Shown here piece by piece: positions 9,179-17,134 of a stretch of DNA of 45,666 nt. Below the pieces are notes generated by a model. It did no database searches. It was not told the DNA's origin and saw nothing but the letters and a program-made list of their open reading frames with translations. Position 1 is the stretch's first letter. The number at the start of each line of letters is the position of its first letter. Source of the DNA: an uncultured Curvibacter sp. (GTDB lineage Bacteria > Pseudomonadota > Gammaproteobacteria > Burkholderiales > Burkholderiaceae_C); the NCBI GenBank assembly GCA_903828535.1, contig CAIKMN010000018.1, positions 1 through 45,666 on the forward strand, read 5' to 3'. A program made the translations under genes and the position numbers.

Positions 9179-10171
9179 ATGAAAAAACTTACTTATCTGG
9201 CTTTGGTGGCCGCACTGGCTTTGTCGGGCGCAGCCGCTGGTGCGCAAACTTTGCTCAATGCGTCCTATGACGTGGCACGCGAGTTTTACAAAGACTACAA
9301 CGCCGCGTTTGTGATTCATTACAAAAAGACCACCGGGAAAGACGTGAAGATCGACCAGGCCCATGGCGGCTCGAGCGCGCAGGCGCGTTCCGTGAACGAC
9401 GGCCTGGACGCCGATGTGGTGAGCATGAACACCACTACCGATGTGGACTTTTTGGCCAGCACCGGTGCGGTGGCCAAGGACTGGAATAAGCGCTTTGCCT
9501 TCAACGCGTCGCCCACTTCATCCACTATGTTGTTTTTGACGCGTAACGGAAACCCCAAGGGCATCAAAGACTGGGACGATTTGATCAAGCCCGGCATCAA
9601 GGTGATCGTGGTCAACCCCAAAACGGGTGGCAATGGCCGGATGGCTTATCTGGCGGCCTGGGGCTATGTGAAAAAGAAGGGCGGCTCGGACGCCGATGCG
9701 GCCGAGTTTGTGAGCAAGCTCTACAAAAACGTGCCGGTTTTGGCCAAGGGTGGGCGCGACGCGACCACCATCTTCTTGCAGCGCAATATTGGCGATGTGC
9801 TGGTGACCTTTGAGTCTGAAGTGGTCTCGGTGGACAACGAATTTGGCGCTGGCAAAGTCGATGCAGTGCACCCATCGATCAGCATCGTTGCCGAGAACCC
9901 GGTGGCGGTGGTCGAGCGCACCGTGGCCAAAAAAGGCACGGCTGTTTTGGCCAAAGCGTATCTGGACTATTTGTATTCAGACGAAGCGCAAGAGATTGCA
10001 GCCAAGCATGCTTTGCGTCCACGCAACGCGGAGGTTTTAAAGAAGTACGCTGCAACCTTCAAGCCCATCCAACTGTTCACTGTGAACGAAATTTTTGGCT
10101 CATTTGCTGAAGCACAAAAAATTCATTTCAACGACGGCGGTCAGTTTGACAAGCTGTACACCGTTCAATAA
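9179..10171 (+). CDS. sbp: Periplasmic sulfate-binding protein (second copy, with cysTWA)
   Basis: Sulfate-binding protein of 330 residues partnering the CysTWA importer encoded directly downstream. The start at 9179 gives a clean Sec signal (MKKLTYLALVAALALSGAAAGAQ). The reading frame is open further upstream to 9074, but that part overlaps the hydrolase and gives no signal peptide. Conserved segments are [77 protein letters not shown] and YLDYLYSDEAQEIAAKHALRPRN. It is a paralogue of the protein at 42-1064. The 12-nt gap to cysT indicates one transcript. Confidence 0.94.
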   Translation: MKKLTYLALVAALALSGAAAGAQTLLNASYDVAREFYKDYNAAFVIHYKKTTGKDVKIDQAHGGSSAQARSVNDGLDADVVSMNTTTDVDFLASTGAVAKDWNKRFAFNASPTSSTMLFLTRNGNPKGIKDWDDLIKPGIKVIVVNPKTGGNGRMAYLAAWGYVKKKGGSDADAAEFVSKLYKNVPVLAKGGRDATTIFLQRNIGDVLVTFESEVVSVDNEFGAGKVDAVHPSISIVAENPVAVVERTVAKKGTAVLAKAYLDYLYSDEAQEIAAKHALRPRNAEVLKKYAATFKPIQLFTVNEIFGSFAEAQKIHFNDGGQFDKLYTVQ

Positions 10172-10183
10172 CCCATTCCACTC

Positions 10184-11047
10184 ATGACCGCATTGCCCAA
10201 TGTGGCGTTCACCAAACGGAGAGCGCCAGCCAGAGTCTTGCCCGGGTTCAGCCTGACCCTGGGATTCACCATTTTTTACCTGAGCTTGATCGTGCTGATT
10301 CCTTTATCGGCGCTCGTCTTTAAAACCTTCACCCTGACCTGGGACCAGTTCTGGGCCGCCGTCACGGGCCCGCGCGTCATGGCGTCTTACCGCTTGACGT
10401 TTGGCGCGTCGTTGATCGCCGCCTTGGTGAATGTGGTGTTTGGCCTGCTGGTGGCTTGGGTGCTGGTGCGCTACGACTTCTTTGGCAAGAAAGTGGTGGA
10501 CGCCTTGGTGGACTTGCCCTTTGCCTTGCCAACGGCTGTGGCCGGCATTTCGCTCACTGCTTTGTTGGCGGGCAACGGCTGGATTGGCCAGTATTTGGAG
10601 CCACTGGGCATTCAGTTGGCCTTCAACCCCAACGGCGTGGTGATTGCGCTGATCTTCATTGGCCTGCCGTTTGTGGTGCGCACGGTGCAACCGGTGTTGG
10701 AAGACACCGAAAAAGAACTCGAAGAAGCCGCCTCCTGCTTGGGCGCCACGCGCTGGCAGACCTTCACTCGGGTGATTTTCCCGTCTATCGCACCCGCGCT
10801 GCTCACCGGTTTTGCCATGGCCTTTGCCCGCGCCATTGGTGAATACGGTTCGGTGATTTTCATTGCCGGCAACATGCCCATGGTCTCAGAGATCACACCT
10901 TTGATCATCATTGGCAAGTTGGAGCAGTACGACTACGCCGGCGCCACGGCGGTGGCCTTGGTCATGTTGGTAATCTCGTTCATGTTGTTGCTGGTGATCA
11001 ATGCCTTGCAAACTTGGCAGCGTCGCCGCACAGGAGCGTCGTCATGA
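10184..11047 (+). CDS. cysT: Sulfate ABC transporter permease CysT
   Basis: Inner-membrane permease of the sulfate/thiosulfate importer (CysT, also called CysU), 287 residues with about six membrane segments. Family signatures are [25 protein letters not shown] near the start, [29 protein letters not shown], and the EAA-type loop [51 protein letters not shown]. Its stop codon overlaps the cysW ATG (ATGA), indicating translational coupling. Confidence 0.96.
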   Translation: MTALPNVAFTKRRAPARVLPGFSLTLGFTIFYLSLIVLIPLSALVFKTFTLTWDQFWAAVTGPRVMASYRLTFGASLIAALVNVVFGLLVAWVLVRYDFFGKKVVDALVDLPFALPTAVAGISLTALLAGNGWIGQYLEPLGIQLAFNPNGVVIALIFIGLPFVVRTVQPVLEDTEKELEEAASCLGATRWQTFTRVIFPSIAPALLTGFAMAFARAIGEYGSVIFIAGNMPMVSEITPLIIIGKLEQYDYAGATAVALVMLVISFMLLLVINALQTWQRRRTGASS

Positions 11048-11940
11048 CTAAGCAAACGAGTCACAAACACGTCAGCACCACAGAACCCGCTTGGGTGCGG
11101 TTCAGCCTGATCACGCTGGCGCTGACCTTCATGTTTTTGTTTTTGGTCTTGCCCCTCGCCACGGTGTTTGCAGAAGCCTTGCGCAAAGGTTTTGTGGCTT
11201 ACGTTGAGGCCCTGCAAGAGCCCGATGCCTGGTCGGCGATTCGCTTGACCTTCATCACCGCCTTGATTGCCGTGCCGCTGAACCTGGTGTTTGGCGTTGC
11301 AGCCGCATGGGCGATTGCCAAATATGAATTCACGGGCAAGGCCTTTTTGACCACCTTGGTGGACTTGCCGTTCTCGGTCTCGCCCGTGGTGGCGGGTTTG
11401 ATTTACGTGCTGATGTTTGGCGCGCAAGGCTGGTTCGGTCCCTGGTTGCAGGCGCACGACATCAAGATCGTTTTTGCGGTGCCGGGCATTGTGCTGGCCA
11501 CGGTGTTTGTGACTTTCCCATTCATCGCTCGCGAGTTGATTCCGCTGATGCAGGCGCAAGGCAGCGACGAAGAGCAGGCCGCGATTGTGCTGGGCGCCAC
11601 CGGTTGGCAAACCTTTTGGCATGTCACGCTGCCCAATATCCAATGGGGTTTGATTTATGGCGTGATCTTGTGTAACGCCCGTGCCATGGGCGAGTTTGGT
11701 GCAGTCTCGGTGGTGTCGGGCCATATTCGCGGCCAGACCAACACCATGCCTTTGCATGTGGAAATTTTGTACAACGAATACCAATCGGCCGCTGCCTTTG
11801 CGGTGGCCTCTTTGCTGGCTTTGCTGGCCGTGGTGACCTTGGTGATCAAGTCGGTGGTGGAGTGGCGCCATGCGCAAGCCATGAAAGCCGTGTCCGATTT
11901 GCCGCCAGAACGCCTAACTCCAGAAACGGCAACGGCATGA
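11044..11940 (+). CDS. cysW: Sulfate ABC transporter permease CysW
   Basis: Second permease of the sulfate/thiosulfate importer, 298 residues from the ATG at 11044, which shares four bases with the cysT stop. Motifs include [131 protein letters not shown]. This is the diagnostic CysW pattern. The C-terminal tail after the last membrane segment ([10 protein letters not shown]) is unconserved. It pairs with CysT to form the channel. Confidence 0.96.
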   Translation: MTKQTSHKHVSTTEPAWVRFSLITLALTFMFLFLVLPLATVFAEALRKGFVAYVEALQEPDAWSAIRLTFITALIAVPLNLVFGVAAAWAIAKYEFTGKAFLTTLVDLPFSVSPVVAGLIYVLMFGAQGWFGPWLQAHDIKIVFAVPGIVLATVFVTFPFIARELIPLMQAQGSDEEQAAIVLGATGWQTFWHVTLPNIQWGLIYGVILCNARAMGEFGAVSVVSGHIRGQTNTMPLHVEILYNEYQSAAAFAVASLLALLAVVTLVIKSVVEWRHAQAMKAVSDLPPERLTPETATA

Positions 11941-11974
11941 ACATCTCTCAACCGCTTACGCAGCAAGTCACATC

Positions 11975-13069
11975 ATGAGCATCGAAATTCGCAACGTGCA
12001 TAAACAGTTTGGCACTTTCACCGCCCTGAACGATGTCAGCTTGGACATCGAGTCCGGCGAGCTGGTGGCACTGCTGGGGCCCTCGGGCTGCGGCAAGACC
12101 ACCTTGCTGCGCATCATCGCGGGCCTGGAAACCGCCGACCAAGGCACGATTGGTTTCAGTGGCGAAGACACCACGCATGTGCATGTGCGCGAGCGCCAAG
12201 TGGGCTTTGTGTTTCAGCATTACGCCTTGTTCCGCCACATGACGGTGTTTGAGAATGTCGCCTTTGGCCTACGCGTCAAGCCGCGCAACCAGCGCCCACC
12301 AGAAGCCGAAATCAAACGCAAAGTGCACGAACTTTTGAGTTTGGTGCAACTCGACTGGCTGGCCGATCGTTATCCTTCGCAGTTATCGGGCGGTCAACGC
12401 CAGCGCATTGCCTTGGCCCGTGCGCTGGCCGTCGAGCCCAAAGTGCTGCTGCTGGATGAGCCTTTTGGTGCCTTGGATGCCAAGGTGCGCAAAGAGCTGC
12501 GCCGCTGGTTGCGCCGCTTGCATGACGAGTTGCATGTGACCAGCATTTTTGTGACGCACGACCAGGAAGAAGCCCTGGAAGTGGCCGACCGCGTGGTGCT
12601 GATGAACAAAGGCAATATCGAGCAGATCGGTTCGCCTCAAAATGTGTGGGACCACCCGGCCAGCCCTTTTGTGTATGGTTTTTTGGGCGATGTGAACCTG
12701 TTCCATGGCCGAGCGCACGAAGGCGAAATGCTCATCGGTGCCGACCAACACGCCATTCGTTTGGATACGCCAGAACATGGCCAAGTGCAAGACGCAAAGG
12801 CTTTTGCCTATGTGCGTCCACACGACCTGGATGTGACCCGCTACACGCCGGGTGCTGCCAACACGGGCATTGTGGCCAAACTGACTCGCGCCATCGTGGT
12901 GGGGCCTGTGGCAAGGTTGGAGCTCGAACCCGTGGAAGCTGGCATGTTTGGCCAAGACGCCATCATCGAAGCGCAGTTGTCGGCATCGCAATACCGCCAG
13001 CAAGATTTCAAGGAAGGCGAAACCTTGGTGCTGACACCGCGTAAAGCGCGAGTGTTTGTGGACGCTTGA
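11975..13069 (+). CDS. cysA: Sulfate/thiosulfate import ATP-binding protein CysA
   Basis: ATPase of the sulfate importer, 364 residues. Walker [10 protein letters not shown] is near residue 36, Q-loop [22 protein letters not shown], signature [47 protein letters not shown], and H-loop [17 protein letters not shown]. The C-terminal regulatory TOBE-like domain begins about residue 240 ([13 protein letters not shown]) and contains [24 protein letters not shown], typical of CysA. In many Burkholderiales cysA is followed by a LysR regulator; here it is followed, with no gap, by a truncated ArsR-type gene. Confidence 0.96.
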   Translation: MSIEIRNVHKQFGTFTALNDVSLDIESGELVALLGPSGCGKTTLLRIIAGLETADQGTIGFSGEDTTHVHVRERQVGFVFQHYALFRHMTVFENVAFGLRVKPRNQRPPEAEIKRKVHELLSLVQLDWLADRYPSQLSGGQRQRIALARALAVEPKVLLLDEPFGALDAKVRKELRRWLRRLHDELHVTSIFVTHDQEEALEVADRVVLMNKGNIEQIGSPQNVWDHPASPFVYGFLGDVNLFHGRAHEGEMLIGADQHAIRLDTPEHGQVQDAKAFAYVRPHDLDVTRYTPGAANTGIVAKLTRAIVVGPVARLELEPVEAGMFGQDAIIEAQLSASQYRQQDFKEGETLVLTPRKARVFVDA

Positions 13070-13074
13070 GCGCC

Positions 13075-13325
13075 ATGACAACGCAGGATGATGGAGATTT
13101 GGCGAGGGTTCTGAAAGACGCGGCTGAGCTTTTTGGTCTTTTGTCTGCCCCCATGCGCTTGCAAATTATCAGTGCGCTTTGTCATGGTGAAAAGAACGTA
13201 GGGCAATTGATCGAGGCTGTGAAAACGACGCAGCCGAACATGTCTCAGCACCTGAACCAACTGTATCGAAAAGGCATTTTGAGCAAGCGGCGAAAGGGTG
13301 TACAAATTTATTATGCAATTGCAGC
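13075..13325 (+). pseudogene. ArsR-family regulator, C-terminus lost
   Basis: The N-terminal 82 or so residues are a clear ArsR/SmtB winged helix: [75 protein letters not shown]. After YYAIA, homology stops near 13320 and the frame runs on to 13434 through sequence that is the antisense of an hsdM start, adding about 38 unrelated residues. The ATG at 13075 lies 5 nt after the cysA stop. It resembles regulators of sulfur oxidation of the BigR/SqrR/SoxR type; the Cys in ALCHGEK is where those have a sensing Cys, while a second one in the last helix would be lost. A DNA-binding fragment may still be made. Family certain; sulfur sensing is inference. Confidence 0.75.
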
Positions 13326-13580
13326 CAGCGGCCCCAAAATCTTCTTGTTGATTTGGTCGCCAATGTCGGTCGTTCCCTTCAACGCCACCATGTCGGCAAA
13401 ACTGGCTCCAGCAGGGATGTTGATGGGGGCGTAAGGCTGACCAGCGTACTTGTCGCTGATGTACTTCACGAACAGCAGAACCAGCACGTAATCTTTGTAC
13501 TGACTGGCATCCATGCTGCCTCTCAGTTCGTCACAGGACTGCCAGAGGGAGGAGTAAAGGTCGGATTTTTTGATTGCCAT
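13311..13580 (-). pseudogene. hsdM: Type I restriction-modification HsdM, N-terminal fragment
   Basis: An 89-residue frame that matches the conserved start of type I methyltransferase subunits: [46 protein letters not shown], then [21 protein letters not shown]. Full HsdM is around 500-800 residues; everything after about residue 86 is missing because the frame runs into the ArsR gene around 13320. No hsdS or hsdR is nearby. It is a remnant of a lost restriction island at the tRNA-His locus. Confidence 0.8.
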
Positions 13581-13791
13581 CGCAGAAAGCCTTGTCGTGG
13601 GCTATCGCCCTCAGAACGTTGATATTAAGGTGGATCAAGCCTGCGAAGTTCCAAAATCCATCTTTTTGGTTTCGATGTTTCCGCGTTGGGCGTAAACGAC
13701 ACTTTGCCTAGGCAGAGCGCCCGCCAGTGGATTAAATCAGCGCATTTAATTCGGCAACGCAGTCTGTATTCAGTCTGTAACGACCAGAAAC
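13581..13791. other. Non-coding remnant upstream of the hsdM fragment
   Basis: No credible gene. It would have held the hsdM promoter. Visible structures are a tandem CAGTCTGTA repeat (13760-13779) and a short inverted ATTAAA/TTTAAT pair around 13732-13750. It sits between the hsdM fragment and the terminator adjoining the element. Confidence 0.4.
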
Positions 13792-13821
13792 AAAAAAGCC
13801 CCGCTCTCGTGAAGCGGGGCT
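13792..13821 (-). terminator. Rho-independent terminator, probably the original tRNA-His terminator
   Basis: Nine-base-pair stem AGCCCCGCT/AGCGGGGCT with a 7-nt loop, followed on the minus strand by TTTTTTG. It lies only 17 nt beyond the left 17-bp att repeat. In an uninterrupted chromosome it would sit right after the tRNA-His 3' end; the integrated element now separates them. Confidence 0.8.
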
Positions 13822-13837
13822 AAGTTGTTGATTTATA

Positions 13838-13854
13838 TGGGGTGGCTGATGGGG
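13838..13854 (+). repeat. Left att repeat (17 bp)
   Basis: Exact copy of the 17 bp at 18663-18679 (CCA end, acceptor stem and adjoining bases of tRNA-His). The base on each side differs between copies, so the identity is exactly 17 bp. Confidence 0.85.
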
Positions 13855-13931
13855 GGGTTCTCCACCTCAACAACAACCCTTTGAATCCGTTGCAGTTCTC
13901 CTGCCAAAACCCTGTGGATCAGGCCGTTTTG

Positions 13932-13954
13932 GTGGGAACCCAAAGTGGGAACCC
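13932..13954 (+). repeat. Left paired arm-type sites
   Basis: Two direct copies of GTGGGAACCC at 13932 and 13945, 13 bp apart start to start. The same pair with the same spacing is found at the other end of the element (18587-18609). Such symmetric placement inside both ends is expected of integrase arm-binding sites. Confidence 0.65.
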
Positions 13955-13980
13955 ACTCTGGCGCTAGGGCGATTTTAGCA

Positions 13981-15024
13981 TCACTTGAACCGTGATCGGC
14001 TGGCTGGGGTGGCGGGTGCTTGGGCTGGCTGGCTTTGTGCTGCCCGTCCCCATGTGGAAGACGGGCGAAACTCAAAAGGGCTGGGGATGCCCCCATGCGC
14101 GGCCAGCCGCTGCCGCTCGGCCTCCATCATCTGCGCCCGTATCTCCTGCGCCTTGCGTTCGCTCTCGCGGGCAAGGTCGGCGATCCATATCGCCACGGCT
14201 TGGCTGAGTTCGTTCAAGATTTGTTTGATGGTCTTGGGGCTGCCGTCCTTGTTCGGCTTGCTGACGTGAATCCGCATCGCCTTGCGGATGCTGACCTTCT
14301 GCCGTGCGGTCGCTTTTTCAAGCTGCGGTTTGAAGTGGTCGTAAGCAAAGCGGGTTTTTTCTTTCGCCAGCTTTTTGTCCAGCCCCTCAATGGCGGCTTC
14401 ACCCCTGCGGATGATGCCCACCTTTGTTTCACGGTCGGCGCGTTTGGTTTCGTAGCTTCCCCCTGCGTTTTTGAGCTTCGGGCCGATCTTCGGCTCGCCC
14501 TTCATGGCGGGCACAAAGTCGGGCGCGACTTTTTGAACGTGGGTCAGGTAAAGCGCCTTGGTCTGTTTCAACCAGTCCTTGTGACTGACAAAACGATCCT
14601 TGGGGTTCTGGCGGCTGAAAAAGTCCTTCGGGGTCTTGCATTCCTTCAAACCCCGTTCGCAAAACATCAGGTGCGCGTGGGGGTTGCCGTCGCCCTTGTC
14701 ATGGATGGCGAGGCGGTAGGCGTGGCGGTCTTTCAAAAGATCGTCCGTGAAGGTCTGCGCCCATGCCGTTTTGTCGGTGGCTTCGCGCGGAATGGCAATG
14801 ATCAGGCTGCGGTAACTGCGCCCGTTGGCTCTCTCCAACTCGTCCGCTTTTTGGAAAAATTCCAAACCATCTTTGGCAACGCTGGCGGGGATATTTTTAT
14901 CAATGACGGCTTGAACTTCTGTTTTGTCGGCGTGGCGATCCAGCCCGCTGATATAGGCGGCGTGCTTGCCGCCTGCGCCTTTGCCTGCGCTGCCTGTTCG
15001 GGTTGAAACGTAATTGGTCGCCAT
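13981..15024 (-). CDS. MobA/MobL-family relaxase
   Basis: Relaxase that would nick oriT and lead DNA transfer, 347 residues from the ATG at 15024; the longer frame to 15132 adds a non-conserved arginine-rich stretch. The start MATNYVSTRTGSAGKGAGGKHAAYISG resembles MobA/MobL proteins. The His cluster for metal binding is seen as IHDKGDGNPHAHLMFCERG around residues 107-124, with the upstream SLIIAIPRE strand. After residue 250 it is a charged, coiled-coil-like tail ending in a Pro/Ala/Ser-rich part. It is shorter than RSF1010 MobA and lacks a primase domain. Divergent small genes begin 442 nt upstream, a normal arrangement around oriT. Confidence 0.85.
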   Translation of the reverse strand: MATNYVSTRTGSAGKGAGGKHAAYISGLDRHADKTEVQAVIDKNIPASVAKDGLEFFQKADELERANGRSYRSLIIAIPREATDKTAWAQTFTDDLLKDRHAYRLAIHDKGDGNPHAHLMFCERGLKECKTPKDFFSRQNPKDRFVSHKDWLKQTKALYLTHVQKVAPDFVPAMKGEPKIGPKLKNAGGSYETKRADRETKVGIIRRGEAAIEGLDKKLAKEKTRFAYDHFKPQLEKATARQKVSIRKAMRIHVSKPNKDGSPKTIKQILNELSQAVAIWIADLARESERKAQEIRAQMMEAERQRLAAHGGIPSPFEFRPSSTWGRAAQSQPAQAPATPASRSRFK

Positions 15025-15407
15025 AGAACAGATTACGGGATCAACCCCCTGTTTGGCAATGCCTGCACTTGGGGGCTTCGCGCCCCCAAACCCCCGCGAA
15101 CGCCTGCGGCGTTCCTTTCTCTTCTTGTCCAAAAAGAAAAGGAGCGTAGCGACTGAAAGCCCGCATCGCGGGCGTGTCGGGTTTTGGGGTGTCGGGGCGC
15201 AGCCCTGACCGCAAGGAACGTTTGCTCACCACGCAGTGGGGAGAAACGTGTATTGCGCTTGGGGTGAAATCCCCAAGACCCCCGCCGCCCGTCAGTCACG
15301 ACCTCTGGGAGAGATGCGGGCTGCCTTTTGAATCGCTCGCGTTCCGCTCGCTCGGAGGGTTTCACGCTCGCTGGCGCTCGCTCATTGAAGGAAAGACAAA
15401 GCGGGGA
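15025..15407. other. Candidate origin of transfer (oriT) region
   Basis: A gene-free stretch between the relaxase and the divergent small genes. It contains several strong inverted repeats: GGGGGC/GCCCCC around 15069-15085, GAACGCC-TGC-GGCGTTC at 15098-15114, and GCCCGC-ATC-GCGGGC around 15160-15174, plus a purine/pyrimidine run (TTTCTCTTCTTG) and the phased CGCTCGC repeats. Relaxase-adjacent, hairpin-rich DNA of this sort usually carries oriT. No known nic consensus was recognised. Confidence 0.5.
15334..15381 (+). repeat. Four CGCTCGC repeats in helical phase
   Basis: Direct copies of CGCTCGC start at 15334, 15345, 15365 and 15375, spacings 11, 20 and 10. All are close to whole helical turns, so the copies lie on one face of the DNA, as for iterated protein-binding sites. 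They end about 27 bp before the candidate promoter of the small mobilization genes. Confidence 0.6.
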
Positions 15408-15437
15408 TTGACATTTAAGCAGTGATCCACGTAACTG
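15408..15437 (+). promoter_or_regulatory. Candidate sigma-70 promoter of the small mobilization genes
   Basis: A perfect TTGACA at 15408-15413, then 17-18 bp, then GTAACT/TAACTG. It lies about 30 nt upstream of the first small gene, whose ribosome-binding site TTTAGGAG is at about 15450. Confidence 0.5.
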
Positions 15438-15466
15438 GATTTATCAAGGTTTAGGAGATTCAAATT

Positions 15467-15757
15467 ATGGCAACACTGGCACAAATTGAGGCACTGGAAA
15501 AACGAAAAGCAAAAATTGCACAGACGATTTCAGCAGTGAAAAAAGATTTACGCGGTGAAAAAAAGAAAGCCGAAGATCACGTAAAGCTGGCGCTGGGTGG
15601 TGCGGTGTTGGCGTTCTTTGAACATGAGAACTGCCCCCACACCATCCGCCACGTCATTTTGACGAAAGCGGATCAAGGGGTTCAAAAACAAGGCTTGGGG
15701 CGTGAAAAATTTGAAGACCTGAAAGCACGATTCAAAAAAACCGAGGAACAAAAATGA
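15467..15757 (+). CDS. Small mobilization accessory protein (TraD/MobC-like)
   Basis: A 96-residue, strongly charged protein beginning MATLAQIEALEKRKAKIAQTISAVKKDLRGEKKKAEDHVKLALGGAVLAF. The N-terminal heptad-like helix followed by a short hydrophobic GGAVLAFF segment resembles the small TraD/MobC-like proteins often encoded divergently from MobA/MobL relaxases. I do not recognise a specific family with certainty. It has a good AGGAG ribosome-binding site. The next gene overlaps its stop by ATGA, so the two are coupled. Confidence 0.6.
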   Translation: MATLAQIEALEKRKAKIAQTISAVKKDLRGEKKKAEDHVKLALGGAVLAFFEHENCPHTIRHVILTKADQGVQKQGLGREKFEDLKARFKKTEEQK

Positions 15758-15954
15758 AAACGGACGATCTAGAAAAACGAATTTTGCTTTTGGAAGAAAA
15801 AATCAAGATGCTTACGGCTGTATGCTACGGAGACACGCCAAGACTTCGGGCGAGATATGCAGAATGGTTATCAGATACGCCTTATCCCGAGTCTCAAGCA
15901 CTGAGAACTAGAAAAGAGTGGGAAGTAATGGGCAGCACCTTCTCTAATGAGTAG
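15754..15954 (+). CDS. Hypothetical protein, 66 residues, coupled to the previous gene
   Basis: ATG overlaps the preceding stop (ATGA). The product starts MKTDDLEKRILLLEEKIKMLTAVCYGDTPRLRARYAEWL: a short leucine-heptad coiled coil followed by an amphipathic part with several Trp/Tyr. No family recognised. Its position suggests an accessory role in mobilization or copy control. Codon use fits the element. Confidence 0.55.
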   Translation: MKTDDLEKRILLLEEKIKMLTAVCYGDTPRLRARYAEWLSDTPYPESQALRTRKEWEVMGSTFSNE

Positions 15955-16187
15955 CGATATTTGCCAATTTAGCAAAACTAATCGCGCTTGCTTTCCTCAT
16001 CTTTTTAAGCTCGCTAGTGTTTGCATCCTTGGCAGACCTTGCAAACCTTGACCGCTCCTATGTTGGTGGCGTGGAGCGCGGCGAACGTAACCTAACACTT
16101 TTGAACTTGCTCACGCTATCAAAAGCCTTGAATGCCCGCCCTGCACAACTCCTTGCCGTTTTCGACAACACCATCGGAAAACCCTAA
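15951..16187 (+). pseudogene. XRE-family helix-turn-helix regulator remnant
   Basis: From about 16020 to the stop at 16187 the frame reads FASLADLANLDRSYVGGVERGERNLTLLNLLTLSKALNARPAQLL, a textbook XRE/Cro helix-turn-helix. The same frame is open back to 15951 but has no ATG, and its upstream part (IFANLAKLIALAF) resembles the expected first helix only with small frame slips. An ATG at 15947 starts a different frame. This is best explained by one or two indels in a once complete regulator. A GTG at 16017 could start a 57-residue product. Confidence 0.6.
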
Positions 16188-16361
16188 ATCAGAGCAACTG
16201 GCGGGGGATTATACCTTTTAAAGGTACTTAAACGTATCATTGCGCCTGCGAGTGAGGCGAACTGTCCACGGCTGAACCTGTGGGGAACCCCGCTGCTGCC
16301 CTTTGGCATGCATGGGCGGGGTTGTCCATAGGCAGGCGAAGCCTGAGCGGTGGGCAGTGGG

Positions 16362-16835
16362 TTAGAACGCCAGTTGTTTAGCTTTTTGCCCACCCACGTT
16401 GTAAGCCTCTGTACCCTTGATTTCCTTTAGGTTTTCCTTGGCGATCAAGTGTGGATTCAAAAACAATGATCCGCTTTCTGACTTCACCAAAACGCCTGCA
16501 TTGACCAATTTGCTCAGGCTGTTAGTGACTTGCTGGCGCACCAGTTTAGCCTTGTTTGCCACGTCTTGATGGGTGAGGCTAACCACGTTGCCCTGACTGA
16601 CAAAATCCAATACCGTGAGGATCACTTTGAGGTCGGTGGTCGTGAGTTTTTTGTCCACAATAACCGACAGCAAAGACCTGTAAAACAAGATGACAAATGG
16701 CTCATTGGGCTTGATCCTAAAGTCCTTGGGATCGTGAATCACCACGGCAACGCTTTGCCCTTGCGCCATGCTGTCCTCGATCATGCTGCCCGCTAAATCG
16801 GTGGGGCATTGCCCCCCTTTTTTGTATCTACCCAT
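16362..16835 (-). CDS. RepL-like replication/winged-helix protein
   Basis: A 157-residue protein. The core FVILFYRSLLSVIVDKKLTTTDLKVILTVLDFVSQGNVVSLTHQDVANKAKLVRQQVTNSLSKLVNAGVLVKSESGSLFLNPHLIAKENLKE has the layout of RepL replication initiators: a helix pair, a winged helix (residues about 65-125) and the NPHLI end motif close to the NPxxI of that family. A role as plasmid-type initiator for the excised circle is therefore likely; a plain regulator is the alternative. A gap rich in inverted repeats lies immediately upstream. Confidence 0.65.
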   Translation of the reverse strand: MGRYKKGGQCPTDLAGSMIEDSMAQGQSVAVVIHDPKDFRIKPNEPFVILFYRSLLSVIVDKKLTTTDLKVILTVLDFVSQGNVVSLTHQDVANKAKLVRQQVTNSLSKLVNAGVLVKSESGSLFLNPHLIAKENLKEIKGTEAYNVGGQKAKQLAF

Positions 16836-17134
16836 GTTTGGCTCCTAAAAAGAAAAATGACTTTCTTTTTGAAGCAGGTAAGGCGCATTTTGTCAAGGCA
16901 GGGCAATGAAAAAATTGCCATTTGGCAATATTCCCCATGCTGAAAACCACTTGAACTGAAAACGTTTCTATGTAGGATGTTGGCAACGCCTATGTTGCCA
17001 AATTGCAATTTCTACGATGCCAAAAAGCAACGAATTCGTTGCTTGCAACCTCCGCAAACCCGCATGAACATTGAGGTTTCAAAAAACCTTCTTGCTCTTT
17101 CTTATTTTTCTTTGCAACTTTCTTTTTGTTAGCA
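16836..17134. other. Candidate replication origin/operator upstream of repL
   Basis: A gene-free, AT-rich stretch with three strong inverted repeats: ATTGCCA-TT-TGGCAAT (16914-16929), TTGGCAAC-N6-GTTGCCAA (16980-17001) and a perfect 20-bp palindrome AAGCAACGAATTCGTTGCTT (17025-17044). The first two share a TTGGCAA/TTGCCAA core. The combination next to a RepL-like gene suggests an origin and/or autoregulatory sites. Confidence 0.55.

Noticed and set aside
10304-13081. Long minus-strand frames opposite cysT, cysW and cysA
   Set aside because: They mirror codon bias of the real genes, have no family motifs, and match no expected gene.
13066-13434. A complete 122-residue ArsR-like protein
   Set aside because: The last about 38 residues are the antisense of an hsdM start; only the first about 82 are genuine.
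13822-13841. 20-nt similarity (18/20) to 44866-44885 near the IS end
   Set aside because: AAGTTGTTGATT-type AT-rich strings are common; one copy is beside the tRNA terminator and the other in an IS. No flanking identity, so probably chance.
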